Assembly (NCBI GenBank): GCA_963727035.1
Contig: CAVSEY010000001.1
Coordinates: 62,001-126,000, forward strand
Direction: 5' to 3'
DNA length: 64,000 bases
Origin: Rhodoblastus sp963727035
GTDB lineage: Bacteria > Pseudomonadota > Alphaproteobacteria > Rhizobiales > Beijerinckiaceae
Part shown: positions 9,408 to 16,216 of the stretch, piece by piece
Position numbering within the stretch: position 1 is the stretch's first letter
How the letters are laid out: the number at the start of each line of letters is the position of its first letter
Position numbers and translations under genes: made by a program
The notes under the pieces: model-generated
What the model was told of the DNA's origin: nothing
The model's input: only the letters and a program-made list of their open reading frames with translations
Databases searched by the model: none

Positions 9408-9764
9408 TTAGCGCGACAGGCCCTTTTCCTTCAGTTCGTCGAGATAGCTCTGCCAGATCGCGTCCTGGCGGGCGCCGAGGTCGTGGAGATAGACCCAGGT
9501 GAAGATGCCGGTGTCGTGCATGTCGTCGAATTGCAGCTTCACCGCGTAATTGCCGATTGGCTCGACGGCGAGAATCGTCACGTCGCGTTTTCCCGCGACC
9601 GTCTTGCGTTCGTCGGGCGAATGGCCCTGGACCTCGGCGCTGGGGCTCTCGACCCGCAAAAGCTCGGCGGGCAGGGCGAAGGAGTCGCCGCTCTCAAAAG
9701 TCACCTTGAGCGTTCTGCCCTTGTCGGCGAGCCGAATCTCGCTCGGCCAATTCGCGTCTATCAT
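9408..9764 (-). CDS. DUF971 (GBBH-like N-terminal domain) protein
   Basis: 118 residues, the whole length being a DUF971 domain: WPSEIRLADKGRTLKVTF, ELLRVESPSAEVQGH and AVKLQFDDMHDTGIFTWVYL are its hallmarks. The domain is found at the N-terminus of gamma-butyrobetaine hydroxylases and as stand-alone proteins. It is also sometimes fused or linked to ApbC/Mrp Fe-S carriers. Here it diverges from dsrA, and apbC lies just beyond dsrA. A role in Fe-S or sirohaem enzyme maturation is therefore an attractive inference. ATG 9764 is chosen over 9806 because GGGAG precedes it at normal spacing. Confidence 0.8.
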   Translation of the reverse strand: MIDANWPSEIRLADKGRTLKVTFESGDSFALPAELLRVESPSAEVQGHSPDERKTVAGKRDVTILAVEPIGNYAVKLQFDDMHDTGIFTWVYLHDLGARQDAIWQSYLDELKEKGLSR

Positions 9765-9948
9765 TGCTTCACTCCCATCCAGCGCGTTAAAGAAACCGTG
9801 GCTCATATAGGCGTAACAACCTGATTTACAATCTCGTTATCGGATTTTGAGAAAAATTCCAAATTTGTCGTCCCGCCCCATTCTCATATTCATAATCCAT
9901 GTTATCATCAGCGAAAATAATAATGACAGGGTCAGGTCGCGATCTCTC

Positions 9949-9966
9949 GGCAGGGGAGGTCCTGCC
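9949..9966 (+). promoter_or_regulatory. hairpin in dsrA leader
   Basis: GGCAGG at 9949-9954 and CCTGCC at 9961-9966 form a perfect 6-bp inverted repeat around GGAGGT, about 55 nt before the dsrA start. The loop itself looks like a ribosome-binding sequence. The region upstream (9830-9935) is unusually AT-rich for this genome. A possible -35/-10 pair there is TTGTCG at 9865 and TATTCA at 9887. Confidence 0.35.
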
Positions 9967-10020
9967 AATCACGCATGAGCCAACCGGCGGCGCAACTTGC
10001 CGCGTCGCGAAGGAGGACGT

Positions 10021-11304
10021 ATGTCACAGGAAGAAGCCAAATCCCAACACGCCACGCCGATGCTGGACCAGCTTGAGAGCGGTCCGTGGCCGAGCTTTGT
10101 CACCGGCCTGAAGCGTCTGCGCGACAACGCCGGCGCGACTTATGCGCCGATGATGAACGATCTTCTCGGCCAGCTTGAGCACTCCTATGAAGAGCGCCGC
10201 GGCTACTGGAAGGGCGGCACGGTTTCGGTTGTCGGTTACGGCGGCGGCGTGATTCCGCGCTTTTCGGAAGTGGGCGCCGAGTATCCGGCTTCGAAGGAAT
10301 TCCACACCCTGCGCGTCCAGCCCCCGGCCGGCATGCATTATGACACCGACGTTCTGCGCAAGATGTGCGACGTCTGGGAGAAATATGGTTCGGGTCTGAT
10401 CGCCTTCCACGGCCAGTCCGGCGACATCATGTTCCAGGGCTGCTCGAGCGAGAACGTCCAGCCGGCCTTCGACGAACTCAACGAAATGGGCTTCGACCTC
10501 GGCGGCGCCGGCCCGGCGCTGCGCACCTCGATGTCCTGCGTCGGTCATGCGCGCTGCGAAACCTCCTGCTATGACGAGGTCAAGGCGCACCGCATGGTGA
10601 TCAACGAGTTCCTGGACGAGATGCATCGTCCGGCGCTGCCCTACAAGTTCAAGTTCAAGTTCTCGGGCTGCGGCAACGACTGCGTGAACGCCATCCATCG
10701 CGCGGATTTCGCGGTGATCGGCACCTGGCGCGACGACATGAAGGTCAACCAGGACGGCGTGAAGGCCTATGTGGCGCGCGTCGGCCGCAAATATGCGATC
10801 GACCATGTGATCGCGATGTGCCCGACCCGCGCTCTGTCGCTGAACGACGACGACACGCTCGACGTCGACAACAAGAGCTGCGTGCGTTGCATGCACTGCC
10901 TGAACGTCATGGGCGGCAAGGCCTTGCAGCCGGGCGATGACCGCGGCGCCAGCATCCTGGTCGGCGGCAAGCGCTCACTGAAGGTCGGCGACCTGATGGG
11001 CATCAACCTGATCCCGTTCTTCAAGCTGGAGACGGACGAGGACTACCAGAACCTCGTCGATCTGGCGCGCCGGATGCTGGAGTTCTTCGCCGACAACGCG
11101 CTGGAGCACGAGCGCATCGGCGAGACGATCGACCGCATCGGCCTGCCGGCGTTCCTGGAGGCGCTGGAGATCAATCCGGACCCGAACATGGTCAGCCATC
11201 CGCGCACGTCGTGCTATGTCCGCACCGACGACTTCACCGACGAAGCGGAGAAATATTTCGAGCGCAAGGCCCGCGAGGCCGGGCTCGACGTCGCCGCCGA
11301 CTGA
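10021..11304 (+). CDS. dsrA: dissimilatory sulfite reductase alpha subunit (DsrA), solitary
   Basis: 427 residues along the full DsrA architecture. The N-terminal block HATPMLDQLESGPWPSFV matches reverse-type (sulfur-oxidiser) DsrA. The sirohaem/[4Fe-4S] ligands are C173-X5-C179 in SCVGHARCETSC and C217-X3-C221 in FKFSGCGNDC. The inserted ferredoxin domain has C267 plus C287-X2-C290-X2-C293. Canonical DsrA has CPN in the second motif, whereas this one has CGN. DsrA normally pairs with DsrB in an alpha2-beta2 enzyme that interconverts sulfite and sulfide-level sulfur. No dsrB, dsrC, dsrEFH or dsrMKJOP gene lies in this window. AAGGAGG precedes the ATG, and a strong terminator follows. Confidence 0.93.
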   Translation: MSQEEAKSQHATPMLDQLESGPWPSFVTGLKRLRDNAGATYAPMMNDLLGQLEHSYEERRGYWKGGTVSVVGYGGGVIPRFSEVGAEYPASKEFHTLRVQPPAGMHYDTDVLRKMCDVWEKYGSGLIAFHGQSGDIMFQGCSSENVQPAFDELNEMGFDLGGAGPALRTSMSCVGHARCETSCYDEVKAHRMVINEFLDEMHRPALPYKFKFKFSGCGNDCVNAIHRADFAVIGTWRDDMKVNQDGVKAYVARVGRKYAIDHVIAMCPTRALSLNDDDTLDVDNKSCVRCMHCLNVMGGKALQPGDDRGASILVGGKRSLKVGDLMGINLIPFFKLETDEDYQNLVDLARRMLEFFADNALEHERIGETIDRIGLPAFLEALEINPDPNMVSHPRTSCYVRTDDFTDEAEKYFERKAREAGLDVAAD

Positions 11305-11322
11305 CGCCGACGCCGAAAACAT

Positions 11323-11357
11323 CAGGCCCCGCCCGCAAGGCGGGGCCTGTTTGCTTT
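11323..11357 (+). terminator. rho-independent terminator of dsrA
   Basis: A perfect 11-bp stem (CAGGCCCCGCC at 11323-11333 with GGCGGGGCCTG at 11339-11349) encloses the loop CGCAA and is followed by a T-rich run. It starts 18 nt after the dsrA stop, so dsrA is probably transcribed alone, with apbC having its own promoter. Confidence 0.88.
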
Positions 11358-11384
11358 ATTGCGAATCCGGCGACTGGACATTTG

Positions 11385-11449
11385 CCGGCGCCGATCACAC
11401 ATCCACACAGCCTCCCGGCGGCGATCACACATCCATAAGCTCCGCCGGG
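11385..11449. repeat. 21-nt direct repeat and hairpin between dsrA and apbC
   Basis: CCGGCG-N-CGATCACACATCCA occurs twice (11385-11405 and 11415-11435), 30 nt apart. CCCGGCGG at 11414-11421 can also pair with CCGCCGGG at 11442-11449. The repeats sit about 70-120 nt before the apbC start and could be a regulator-binding site. No known motif is recognised. Confidence 0.55.
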
Positions 11450-11504
11450 CCAGTAACGACAGCACGCGTCATCGGACGGGGAACGCGCAGCAAAGGGTCA
11501 ATTC

Positions 11505-12635
11505 ATGTTCAATAACGACGACATTCTCGCGGCTTTGGCCAAGGTTACGGGACCGGACGGCAAGACGCCGCTGGCGCAATCCGGCGCCGTATCCGGAATC
11601 AGCATCCGCGAAGGCAAGGTTTTCCTCTCGATCGCGGTGACGCCTGAGCAGGCTCCGCATTGCCAGCCGATGCGCCAGGCCGCCGAGGAGGCGGTCAAGG
11701 CCATATCCGGCGTCAAGGGCGCCGTGGTGGTGCTGACATCTGAGCGCGCGGCGGACAGCGCGCCGAAAAGCGCTGCCCCATCGTCGGCGCCCAAGGGCGG
11801 CAATGGCCATGCGCCGCAGGGCGCGCCGCAGGGTAAGGGCGTCGACGGCATCAAGAAGATCGTCGCCGTGGCCTCCGGCAAGGGCGGCGTCGGCAAGTCC
11901 ACGACCTCGGCCAATCTCGCCATCGGTCTCGCCCGGCTTGGCCTCAAGGTCGGCCTGCTCGACGCCGATCTGTTCGGCCCCTCGCAGCCGCGCCTGTTCG
12001 GCATTTCCGGCCGTCCCGAGATGGAGGAAGGCGGCGCGCTGAAGCCGATCGAGAAATTCGGCGTCAAGGTCATGTCGATCGGCTTTCTGGTGCCTGACGA
12101 CGCGGCGATCGTATGGCGCGGCCCGATGGTGATGTCCGCCCTGACCCAGTTGCTGCGCGACGTGGCCTGGGGCGAGCTGGACGTGCTGGTGGTCGACATG
12201 CCGCCCGGCACCGGCGACACCCAGCTGACCATGGCGCAGAATGTCGGCCTCGCCGGCGCCGTGATCGTCTCGACGCCGCAGGATCTCGCGCTGATCGACG
12301 CGCGGCGCGGCATCGCCATGTTCAACCAGGTGCATGTGCCGATTTACGGCCTGTTCGAGAACATGAGCTATTTCCTTTGCCCGCATTGCGGCGAGCGCAC
12401 GGATATTTTCGCCCATGGCGGGGCCAGGGCCGAAGCCGAGAAGACGGGCGTTCCCTTCCTGGGCGAGGCGCCGCTCGACGCTTGGGTGCGCGAAACCTCG
12501 GACGCCGGTCTCCCCGTCGTCGCCAAGGACCCCGATTCGCCGCAGGCGAAGCCCTATCTCGTCCTGGCGGAAATGGTCCGCGACGCGATGAATCAGGCGC
12601 CGGCCAAGAAGGCTCCGCGCATCGCGGTCGAATAA
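11505..12635 (+). CDS. apbC: Fe-S cluster carrier ATPase ApbC/Mrp
   Basis: 376 residues. An N-terminal MIP18/DUF59 domain (about 1-80) and an Ala/Pro/Gly-rich linker (80-112) lead into the MinD/Mrp P-loop ATPase domain. The deviant Walker A SGKGGVGKST lies at about 124-133, and DADLFGPSQPR and VVDMPPGTGDTQLT are further family motifs. The CPHC in YFLCPHCGERTDIF is the conserved CxxC that binds a bridging [4Fe-4S] cluster. The protein delivers Fe-S clusters to apoproteins in the cytosol. Its position after dsrA and near the DUF971 gene suggests service to the sirohaem/[4Fe-4S] enzyme, although apbC is also a housekeeping gene. Confidence 0.93.
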   Translation: MFNNDDILAALAKVTGPDGKTPLAQSGAVSGISIREGKVFLSIAVTPEQAPHCQPMRQAAEEAVKAISGVKGAVVVLTSERAADSAPKSAAPSSAPKGGNGHAPQGAPQGKGVDGIKKIVAVASGKGGVGKSTTSANLAIGLARLGLKVGLLDADLFGPSQPRLFGISGRPEMEEGGALKPIEKFGVKVMSIGFLVPDDAAIVWRGPMVMSALTQLLRDVAWGELDVLVVDMPPGTGDTQLTMAQNVGLAGAVIVSTPQDLALIDARRGIAMFNQVHVPIYGLFENMSYFLCPHCGERTDIFAHGGARAEAEKTGVPFLGEAPLDAWVRETSDAGLPVVAKDPDSPQAKPYLVLAEMVRDAMNQAPAKKAPRIAVE

Positions 12636-12676
12636 CGCCATTGGCCCATCGGTCCCCTTTCAAGGGCCGATGGCGT
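12635..12676. repeat. dispersed palindromic element, copy A
   Basis: This begins on the last base of the apbC stop codon. Outer arms are ACGCCAT (12635-12641) and ATGGCGT (12670-12676), and the core pairs CATCGGTCC with GGGCCGATG. The same core recurs at 14649-14681 and 22948-22985, the latter in inverse orientation on this strand. Each copy directly follows a coding sequence. This copy has only the first hairpin of the element. Confidence 0.8.
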
Positions 12677-12707
12677 AAGGCCACGCAAAGCCGTCCAAAC
12701 GCTTTGG

Positions 12708-12741
12708 GGCCCGTTGCGACTTCGGTCGCAACGGGCCTTTT
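12708..12741. terminator. bidirectional terminator between apbC and the DsbA-like gene
   Basis: GGCCCGTTGCGAC (12708-12720) pairs perfectly with GTCGCAACGGGCC (12725-12737) around a TTCG tetraloop and runs into TTTT. It lies between convergent genes and can serve apbC on the plus strand. The reverse strand lacks a long U tract. Confidence 0.88.
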
Positions 12742-12746
12742 GTCTT

Positions 12747-13385
12747 TCAAAGCATGTCGGGTTTCTCGGCCGGCTTGCGGGCGCGGACCCGCGCGACTGT
12801 CGATTTCAAGGTCTCGAAGTCGATATAGCCGTTGTAGGCGAACGGGCCGATCAGGAAATTCGGCACGCCATCGAATCCGAGGGCGCGGGCTTCAGCGACA
12901 TTGCGCTTGATCAGGGCGTCGATCTCTGCGCCATGGGCGTCGAGGTCGCTTTTCAGCCGGGCGATATCGACGCCCGAGGCCGCGATCGCCTCTTCCATGG
13001 TGGATTCCGGGTTCCTGCGGCCGGGAAGGCGCATCAAGGCGGCGTGAACCTGCCGGTAGGCGCCCTGATATTTCGCGGCCAGAGCGATGCGCGCGCCGAA
13101 CATCGAGGCGTCGCTCAGGACGGGGCAATCCTTGTAGACCAGCCGCACGCCGTTGTCGGTCTGGAGAAGGCCGTCGAGCACCGGCGACGATTTCTTGCAA
13201 TAGGGGCAATTGTAATCGAGGAAGGCGATGACGGTGACATCACCTGCAGGATTTCCCGCGACCGGCGCTTCAGGGTCGCGCAGGATCGAATCGAGAGTCG
13301 CGTCCTGCGCCCATAAGCGGCCGGCGCCCGCGAGCGGGTTGAACGCCATGGCGGCGGCGAGAAAAATTCGGCGGTCGATCGGCAT
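12747..13385 (-). CDS. DsbA-family periplasmic thiol oxidoreductase
   Basis: 212 residues. The N-terminus MPIDRRIFLAAAMAF with a following hydrophobic stretch and AxA-like end is an export signal. The mature part has a thioredoxin fold with active site CPYC in FLDYNCPYCKKSSPV and the cis-Pro segment GFDGVPNFLIG. The helical insert lies between. It fits the DsbA/DsbG-like family (NCBI 'DsbA family protein', Com1-like) that oxidises or isomerises disulfides in exported proteins. An in-frame ATG at 13478 would add an unnatural 31-residue leader. The partner (DsbB or DsbD) is not in view. Confidence 0.87.
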   Translation of the reverse strand: MPIDRRIFLAAAMAFNPLAGAGRLWAQDATLDSILRDPEAPVAGNPAGDVTVIAFLDYNCPYCKKSSPVLDGLLQTDNGVRLVYKDCPVLSDASMFGARIALAAKYQGAYRQVHAALMRLPGRRNPESTMEEAIAASGVDIARLKSDLDAHGAEIDALIKRNVAEARALGFDGVPNFLIGPFAYNGYIDFETLKSTVARVRARKPAEKPDML

Positions 13386-13462
13386 GGGGCTCCATCGAAA
13401 GGCGCGGCGTGCGCGAAACGGAACAAGGCGTTTGCGCTTCGTCCCTAAAGCAGGAGAAAGGC

Positions 13463-13501
13463 AAAAAAAAGAGGACATTCCCCAAGGCGAGGAATGTCCT
13501 C
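13463..13501 (-). terminator. rho-independent terminator (minus strand)
   Basis: Read on the minus strand, an 11-bp perfect stem (13501-13491 with 13481-13471) is followed by eight T residues (13470-13463). It lies 62 nt downstream of the small secreted-protein gene at 13563-13769. That gene is therefore its own transcript, insulated from the DsbA-like gene. Confidence 0.9.
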
Positions 13502-13562
13502 AAGTTGACCTGAAGGCTTGGGGGGAGGGGAGCGCCCGGCAGCCTTTCAGGAGTTCAGAACC

Positions 13563-13769
13563 TCATTTCAGCAGCCCCGGCTTGTCCTCGGCGAGATAGG
13601 CGGCTTCGGCCTTCGATAGCGGGATCGCGTCATGGCCGATGATCATCGTCTTGACGTAATGGAGCGGCGTCTTGCCGGTCGTCTCGAACTTGTCCTGCGC
13701 GCGGGCGCCGCTCGTCGCCATGCAGAGCGCCAGACCGGCCATGGAAATATATCGCGCGCGCGCTGTCAT
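13563..13769 (-). CDS. small exported protein of unknown function
   Basis: 68 residues. The first 24 (MTARARYISMAGLALCMATS then GARA) form a good Sec signal peptide. The mature peptide is only about 44 residues and starts QDKFETTG. It contains one His pair region (PLHYVKTMIIGHDAIPL) and no cysteine. I do not recognise the family. Support for reality: signal peptide, alphaproteobacterial codon usage and a dedicated strong terminator 62 nt downstream. It is divergent from the Tll0287-like haem protein gene. Confidence 0.65.
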   Translation of the reverse strand: MTARARYISMAGLALCMATSGARAQDKFETTGKTPLHYVKTMIIGHDAIPLSKAEAAYLAEDKPGLLK

Positions 13770-14073
13770 GTCCGCCTCGATCGCTCCCCTGCCGGCTTGG
13801 CGATTGATCGGCCATTGCTCCGGCGCGCCAGCCCCTTGGGCGGCGTTATGTTATAAATAATATGTAACTTTGATTCGGGTTTTGTCAAATGGGAGAGCGG
13901 CTATCGGGGCCTCCTGCGTCGTTTCGCCGCGCTGGAGTCCAGGCGAACTGAATGTCCAGGCGAACTCAATGATACAGCGCGTCATTTTTGAAATGTTCGC
14001 CGGGTTTTGGACCACGCTTGCCGGGCAGGTGGTTGATAAGATATATTATTAGTAAAGCTTTATGGAGGTTCTC
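13770..14073. promoter_or_regulatory. AT-rich divergent promoter region with 17-nt tandem repeat
   Basis: A 304-nt gene-free region between the small exported protein (minus) and the haem protein (plus). It is far more AT-rich than its surroundings around 13845-13895 and 14035-14062. TTGCCG at 14018-14023 and TATATT at 14042-14047, 18 nt apart, are a plausible plus-strand promoter. GTCCAGGCGAACT-S-AAT occurs twice in tandem (13937-13953 and 13954-13970) and could be an operator. Confidence 0.45.
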
Positions 14074-14649
14074 ATGATCAAGCCGGCGATTGCGGGAGTC
14101 GGGCTTTTATTCCTGTGTGGTTCGGCTTTCGCCGACGACGCGGCGCTGAAGGCGCGGGCGGCGGCGCTGACCGCCGAATATGCCAAAGAGTTGAAGGCCG
14201 CGATGGCCGGCGCCATGGCCAAGGGCGGGCCGCTGGGCGCGCTGGACGTCTGCAACAAGCAAGCGCCGAGAATCGCCGCCGATCTGTCGAAAAGCAGCGG
14301 CTGGTCGGTCGGCCGCACCAGTCTGAAACCACGCAACGCGGCCTCCGCGCCCGACGATTACGAGCGCAAGGTCCTGGAAGGCTTCAACGTCCGGCTCGCC
14401 AAGGGTGAAAAGCCCGATCAGCTCGTCAGCGCCATGGTGGTCGAGGACAAGGGCGGCAAGGTCTTCCGCTTCATGAAGGCGATTCCGACCGGCGAAATCT
14501 GCCTGACCTGCCACGGCGCGACTATCGCGCCGGAATTGAAGCAGAAGATTGCGCAGCTTTACCCCAAGGATCAGGCGACCGGATTCAAGCTCGGCGACCT
14601 GCGTGGCGCCTTCACTTTGAAAAAGCCGCTGGATGTCTCGGGGAATTGA
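14074..14649 (+). CDS. Tll0287-like (DUF3365) periplasmic c-type haem protein
   Basis: 191 residues. The signal peptide MIKPAIAGVGLLFLCGSAFA is followed by a DUF3365/Tll0287-like sensory-type fold with a single haem-c motif CLTCHG near residue 150. The tract GWSVGRTSLKPRNAASAPDD is typical of the family. The protein is probably a periplasmic redox or signalling haem protein. The partner is unknown. The ATG at 14074 is chosen because GGAGG sits at 14064-14068; the upstream ATG at 14062 would overlap this Shine-Dalgarno. The stop abuts dispersed element copy B. Confidence 0.85.
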   Translation: MIKPAIAGVGLLFLCGSAFADDAALKARAAALTAEYAKELKAAMAGAMAKGGPLGALDVCNKQAPRIAADLSKSSGWSVGRTSLKPRNAASAPDDYERKVLEGFNVRLAKGEKPDQLVSAMVVEDKGGKVFRFMKAIPTGEICLTCHGATIAPELKQKIAQLYPKDQATGFKLGDLRGAFTLKKPLDVSGN

Positions 14650-14770
14650 CGCCATCGGCCCTTGAAAAGGACCGATGGCGTCCGCGCCGACCGGCGCGGC
14701 GCCGGCTGACGCCGGCGGGCGTCCTTGTTTCCGACTCGTCGGAAACAAGGACCGATGGGATCACGCCCAA
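14649..14770. repeat. dispersed palindromic element, copy B (full length)
   Basis: Three consecutive stem-loops start on the stop codon of the haem-protein gene. Stem 1 is ACGCCATCGG/CCGATGGCGT (14649-14658 with 14672-14681). The middle is GC-rich, with GCCGGC/GCCGGC-type pairing around 14700-14716. Stem 3 is a perfect 15-bp palindrome (14721-14735 with 14738-14752) with a 2-nt loop. Copy C at 22865-22987 has the same three modules in inverted orientation. Confidence 0.85.
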
Positions 14771-14839
14771 AGCTTTTGACCGGCGGTCGGGAACGTGAAA
14801 AATTTCGCCGCCTGAAGTTGCGAACGGCGGGGCGGGGGC

Positions 14840-15649
14840 GTGTGCGAGCTTTTTGGTTTTTCGAGCCTGTCGCCGACGCGGGCGACATTCTCGCTGCGGA
14901 CCTTCGCCGAACACGGCGGATTCACCAGCGATGCGGTGGACGGCTGGGGGCTCGCCTTCCTCGATGGCCGCGACGCGCGGCTTTACAAGGAGCCGACCCC
15001 GGCCGCCGATTCGTCCTGGCTTCATTTCATCGAAGCGAGGCGGATTCCGACCCGCCTCATGATTTCCCATATCCGCCGCGCGACGCGGGGCGCGAAAACC
15101 CTCGCCAACGCCCAGCCCTTTCAGCGCGAATTGGGCGGACGCGCTCATGTCTTCGCCCATAATGGCGATCTTGACGGCATCGACAGGAAATTCCCCGGCG
15201 CGGCGCGGCGCTTCAGGCCGATGGGCGAGACCGATTCCGAAATGGCCTTCTGCGTCTTGCTGGAGCGCATGGCGCCGTTGTGGGCGGAGGGTGCGAAACC
15301 CGATCTTGAAAAGAGGCGCACGGTTTTTGAGGATTTCGCTTCCGACATGCGGGCGCTTGGACCCGCCAATTTCCTCTATTCCGACGGCGACGCTCTGTTC
15401 GCCCACGGCCATCGCCGGACCCGGACCGATGGACTCGTCGCGCCGCCCGGCCTGTGGCGGCTGGAACGCTGCTGCGAACAGGACCGCGACGCCTCCGAGG
15501 GCGCGCAAGGCGCGCGCCAGCACATCGTCCTCTTCGCCAGCGTTCCCCTGAGCGGCGAGGACTGGAGCCCCCTGGCGGAAGGCGAGGCGATCGTCGTCAA
15601 GGACGGACGGCAGGCTGCGCGGCAGGGCGCCCCTTCGCCCCCTTCCTGA
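14840..15649 (+). CDS. class II glutamine amidotransferase, YafJ-like
   Basis: 269 residues. GTG start with Cys2 (MCELFGFSS), which becomes the N-terminal nucleophile after Met removal. Other Ntn-hydrolase GATase landmarks are MISHIRRATRG, FAHNGDLDG and the DSEMAFCVLLE segment. The family (GATase_4, YafJ/EgtC-like) hydrolyses glutamine or a gamma-glutamyl substrate. No synthase partner is adjacent, so the reaction is unknown. The GTG at 14840 is required because the catalytic Cys must be residue 2. It is convergent with the PCu(A)C-like gene, with 7 nt between stops. Confidence 0.88.
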   Translation: MCELFGFSSLSPTRATFSLRTFAEHGGFTSDAVDGWGLAFLDGRDARLYKEPTPAADSSWLHFIEARRIPTRLMISHIRRATRGAKTLANAQPFQRELGGRAHVFAHNGDLDGIDRKFPGAARRFRPMGETDSEMAFCVLLERMAPLWAEGAKPDLEKRRTVFEDFASDMRALGPANFLYSDGDALFAHGHRRTRTDGLVAPPGLWRLERCCEQDRDASEGAQGARQHIVLFASVPLSGEDWSPLAEGEAIVVKDGRQAARQGAPSPPS

Positions 15650-15656
15650 CTTCGGT

Positions 15657-16145
15657 TCACGGCGCGCCGGGCTTCGGCGCCTCGACCTTGACGTCGAGCG
15701 GAATGTCGCCGGCATTTTCGAAGGTCAGGTCGACCTCGAAGGCGTCCCCGGCGACGAGCGGATGTTTCAGGTTACGCAGCAGGATGTGATAGCCGCCGGG
15801 GCTGAACACGATTTTCCCTCCGGGGGGAATGTCCACATTCACCAGGCGGCGCTGGTTTGGCACGTCTTCGAGGATGCGGACGCCGCTGACCTCGGCCGTG
15901 CGCGCGACATCCGTCGAGGCCGCGACGAGGTGATCGACCGCCTTGCCATTGTTGACGATGGTCAGATAGACGCGCCCGACGACGGCCCTCGGCGGCGTCG
16001 GCGGCGCCCAGACATGTTCGATCGACAGGCCGTCCGCCCTCGCGCCGCTCGCGCCCAGGAATGAAACGAGGACGAACGAAACGAGGACGAATGAAACGAG
16101 GAGGAGGGAAACGGCGAGGGCGATTGCGCGCGGGTCTGGCTTCAT
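15657..16145 (-). CDS. PCu(A)C-like periplasmic protein with degenerate copper site
   Basis: 162 residues: a signal peptide followed by a cupredoxin-like PCu(A)C domain (IEHVWAPPTPPRAVVGRVYL, PPGGKIVFSPGGYHILLRNL). PCu(A)C chaperones carry Cu(I) to cytochrome oxidase through H(M)X10MX21HXM. Here only the His of GGYHILL is conserved. The other His/Met positions read Ser/Val, Arg and Leu. Canonical Cu(I) binding is therefore doubtful. The signal-peptide core VSFVLVSFVLVSF is encoded by a 15-bp minisatellite. No sco or cox gene is adjacent. Confidence 0.8.
   Translation of the reverse strand: MKPDPRAIALAVSLLLVSFVLVSFVLVSFLGASGARADGLSIEHVWAPPTPPRAVVGRVYLTIVNNGKAVDHLVAASTDVARTAEVSGVRILEDVPNQRRLVNVDIPPGGKIVFSPGGYHILLRNLKHPLVAGDAFEVDLTFENAGDIPLDVKVEAPKPGAP
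16061..16105. repeat. 15-bp minisatellite in a signal peptide
   Basis: Three near-identical 15-bp units (consensus RYGAAACGAGGAVGA) at 16061-16075, 16076-16090 and 16091-16105. On the minus strand each encodes Val-Ser-Phe-Val/Leu-Leu of the hydrophobic signal core. Copy-number change would lengthen or shorten the core by five residues without a frameshift. Confidence 0.85.
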
Positions 16146-16216
16146 GGGACGATAATGCAGTGACGCCCGCATCAAGCCAACCCGGAAATGGCGCTTCCTT
16201 TTGTCGCGCCGCTTGC

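Noticed and set aside
13871..13892. FNR-type site TTGAT...TCAA before the small exported-protein gene
   Set aside because: The arms are 11 nt apart instead of four, so it does not fit the FNR/Anr consensus.
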